Of a stretch of DNA of 64,000 bases, positions 63,107 through 64,000 are shown one piece after another. How positions within the stretch are numbered: position 1 is the first letter of the stretch; each line of letters opens with the position of its first letter. The notes below the pieces were generated by a model. That model was not told the DNA's origin and did not search any database. It saw only the letters and a program-made list of their open reading frames with translations. Origin of the DNA: Ectobacillus polymachus (GTDB taxonomy: Bacteria; Bacillota; Bacilli; Bacillales; Bacillaceae_G). The stretch spans positions 1 to 64,000 of the forward strand of contig NZ_JBLREB010000004.1 in NCBI RefSeq assembly GCF_048159605.1, given 5' to 3'. A program made the position numbers and the translations under genes.

Positions 63107-63823
63107 TTACATTCCAAAAAATAGTTTCATGAACAACGCTGCACATGCAGCACCAAGGAACGGTGCAATACCTGGTACGAGGATACCATATTGCCAATCG
63201 CTATTTGCTTTATCTTTGATAGGAAGGATTGCGTGCGCAATTCTTGGACCCATATCACGTGCAAGGTTCATAGCGAATCCAGTAGGACCGCCTAAGCCCA
63301 TACCAATTGCCCAAACTAATAGTCCAACGCTGATTGGAACAAGACCTGGTCCGCCTTTTGTTGAAGCAATTGCAAGAATTGATGTGATAAAAATAAATGT
63401 AGCGAAAAACTCGACAAAGAAATTACGTGGCAAATTACGAATGCCAGGTGATGTTGAAAAGATATTGCGAATTCTTACTGGATCAATAGAGCCATAAGAT
63501 GCCTTGAAATGATCTGCATACATAAAATATACGATAATTGCGCCAACTGCTCCACCGGCAACTTCAACAACAGTATAAGGGATGAAGTCTGCCCATGGGA
63601 GATTTCCAAGGATACATTGTGCTAAAACCATAGCTGGGTTGATACAAACATCGCCAAAAATAAATAGTACCATTGTAATCCCAAAACCCCAAGTTGTGAT
63701 GGCAAATAAATGTCCTGAACCTTCATACTTCGTCTTTTTAAGAACTTCGTCGCAATGAACACCAACCCCAAAAATAATCATTAGAGCAGTGCCCATAAAC
63801 TCAGCTAAAAGATGATGAAACAT
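63107..63823 (-). CDS. larD: Lactate channel LarD (aquaglyceroporin family)
   Basis: 238 residues, six helices. The first pore motif is NPA (CINPAMVLAQ); the second is NLA in GPTGFAMNLARDMGPR, not the usual NPA. The N-terminus HHLLAEFMGTALMIIFGVGVH and the LPRNFFVEFFATF segment resemble L. plantarum LarD, which passes D/L-lactate. The gene follows a larC end, supporting LarD over a glycerol facilitator. AGGAGG lies nine bases before the ATG. Confidence 0.85.
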   Translation of the reverse strand: MFHHLLAEFMGTALMIIFGVGVHCDEVLKKTKYEGSGHLFAITTWGFGITMVLFIFGDVCINPAMVLAQCILGNLPWADFIPYTVVEVAGGAVGAIIVYFMYADHFKASYGSIDPVRIRNIFSTSPGIRNLPRNFFVEFFATFIFITSILAIASTKGGPGLVPISVGLLVWAIGMGLGGPTGFAMNLARDMGPRIAHAILPIKDKANSDWQYGILVPGIAPFLGAACAALFMKLFFGM

Positions 63824-63876
63824 AAATAATTTCCTCCTGAACCATAATTTTATACAATAAATTTTAATTGCACACT

Positions 63877-64000
63877 TTATTCATGTTTTTCTTGATATAG
63901 TGCAGCATAGGCCGCTTGATATATTTCATTAATGGGTACCTTTTTTTCTTGTGCCATCTTTGAGCAGCTTTCAAATTCTGGTGCTTGCTTTTGGATGCCA
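63877..64000 (-). CDS. larC: LarC, nickel-pincer cofactor biosynthesis protein (C-terminal end only)
   Basis: The last 40 codons of a gene running out of the window. The end (KQAPEFESCSKMAQEKKVP then INEIYQAAYAAL) matches the C-terminus of LarC/DUF111 proteins, where a PEYEDC-K-A-E-GVP-VY pattern is usual. LarC inserts nickel into the cofactor of lactate racemase LarA. It precedes larD by 53 bases, as in known lar operons. Confidence 0.72.
   Translation of the reverse strand, partial: GIQKQAPEFESCSKMAQEKKVPINEIYQAAYAALYQEKHE

Noticed and set aside
63107..63823. Glycerol facilitator GlpF
   Set aside because: The second pore motif is NLA and the neighbour is larC; no glycerol kinase or glpD nearby, so the lactate channel reading is better supported.

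Overview
The window reads as chromosome of a low-GC, Gram-positive, Bacillus-type bacterium. The order purine operon, pcrB-pcrA-ligA-camS, P5C dehydrogenase, gatCAB, dagK, polysaccharide-deacetylase lipoproteins, rlmCD is the order I associate with the Bacillus cereus clade, and a structured ~150-bp element at 36366-36516 resembles the bcr1 repeat of that group. A ranthipeptide (SCIFF) locus, more typical of Clostridia, suggests a relative of that clade rather than a standard B. cereus. Species is inference only.

Layout. 1-148: 3' part of a 5S rRNA gene and its terminator. 274-2941 (minus): GGDEF/HD-GYP membrane protein, a 30-residue membrane peptide and a DUF5317 protein. 3193-16405: the twelve-gene de novo purine operon purEKBCSQLFMNHD, preceded by paired PurR boxes, a sigma-A promoter and a guanine-class riboswitch with a terminator. 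17059-23228: pcrB-pcrA-ligA-camS. 23412-26612: TSUP permease, LOG-family protein, P5C dehydrogenase. 26689-30337 (minus): a very repetitive SH3b/glucosaminidase wall protein broken by an assembly gap (N at 29578). 30874-35186: gatCAB and dagK.

35218-42105 (minus): four paralogous polysaccharide deacetylases (two lipoproteins, two secreted), with a bcr1-like element between the first two and the SCIFF precursor plus radical SAM maturase between the second and third. A perfect Rex/Fnr-type inverted repeat sits in front of the SCIFF gene. The fourth deacetylase arose by a tandem duplication that also copied the rlmCD upstream region.

42301-50381: rlmCD, followed by a 6.7-kb accessory segment (Gfo/Idh oxidoreductase, ManO, mannose-family PTS IIAB-IIC-IID, second Gfo/Idh oxidoreductase) that ends in a second, orphan copy of the rlmCD 3' end. 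This suggests insertion at that gene.

50563-64000: YtrA-type GntR/ABC operon; a bicarbonate/membrane-potential system (dabB/mpsA, dabA/mpsB, mpsC) with an elaborate leader; a pRiA4b ORF-3 family protein, cardiolipin synthase, a long RelA/SpoT-domain protein, a second TSUP permease, transposase debris, and the 3' end of a lactate racemase maturation cluster (larC end and the lactate channel larD).
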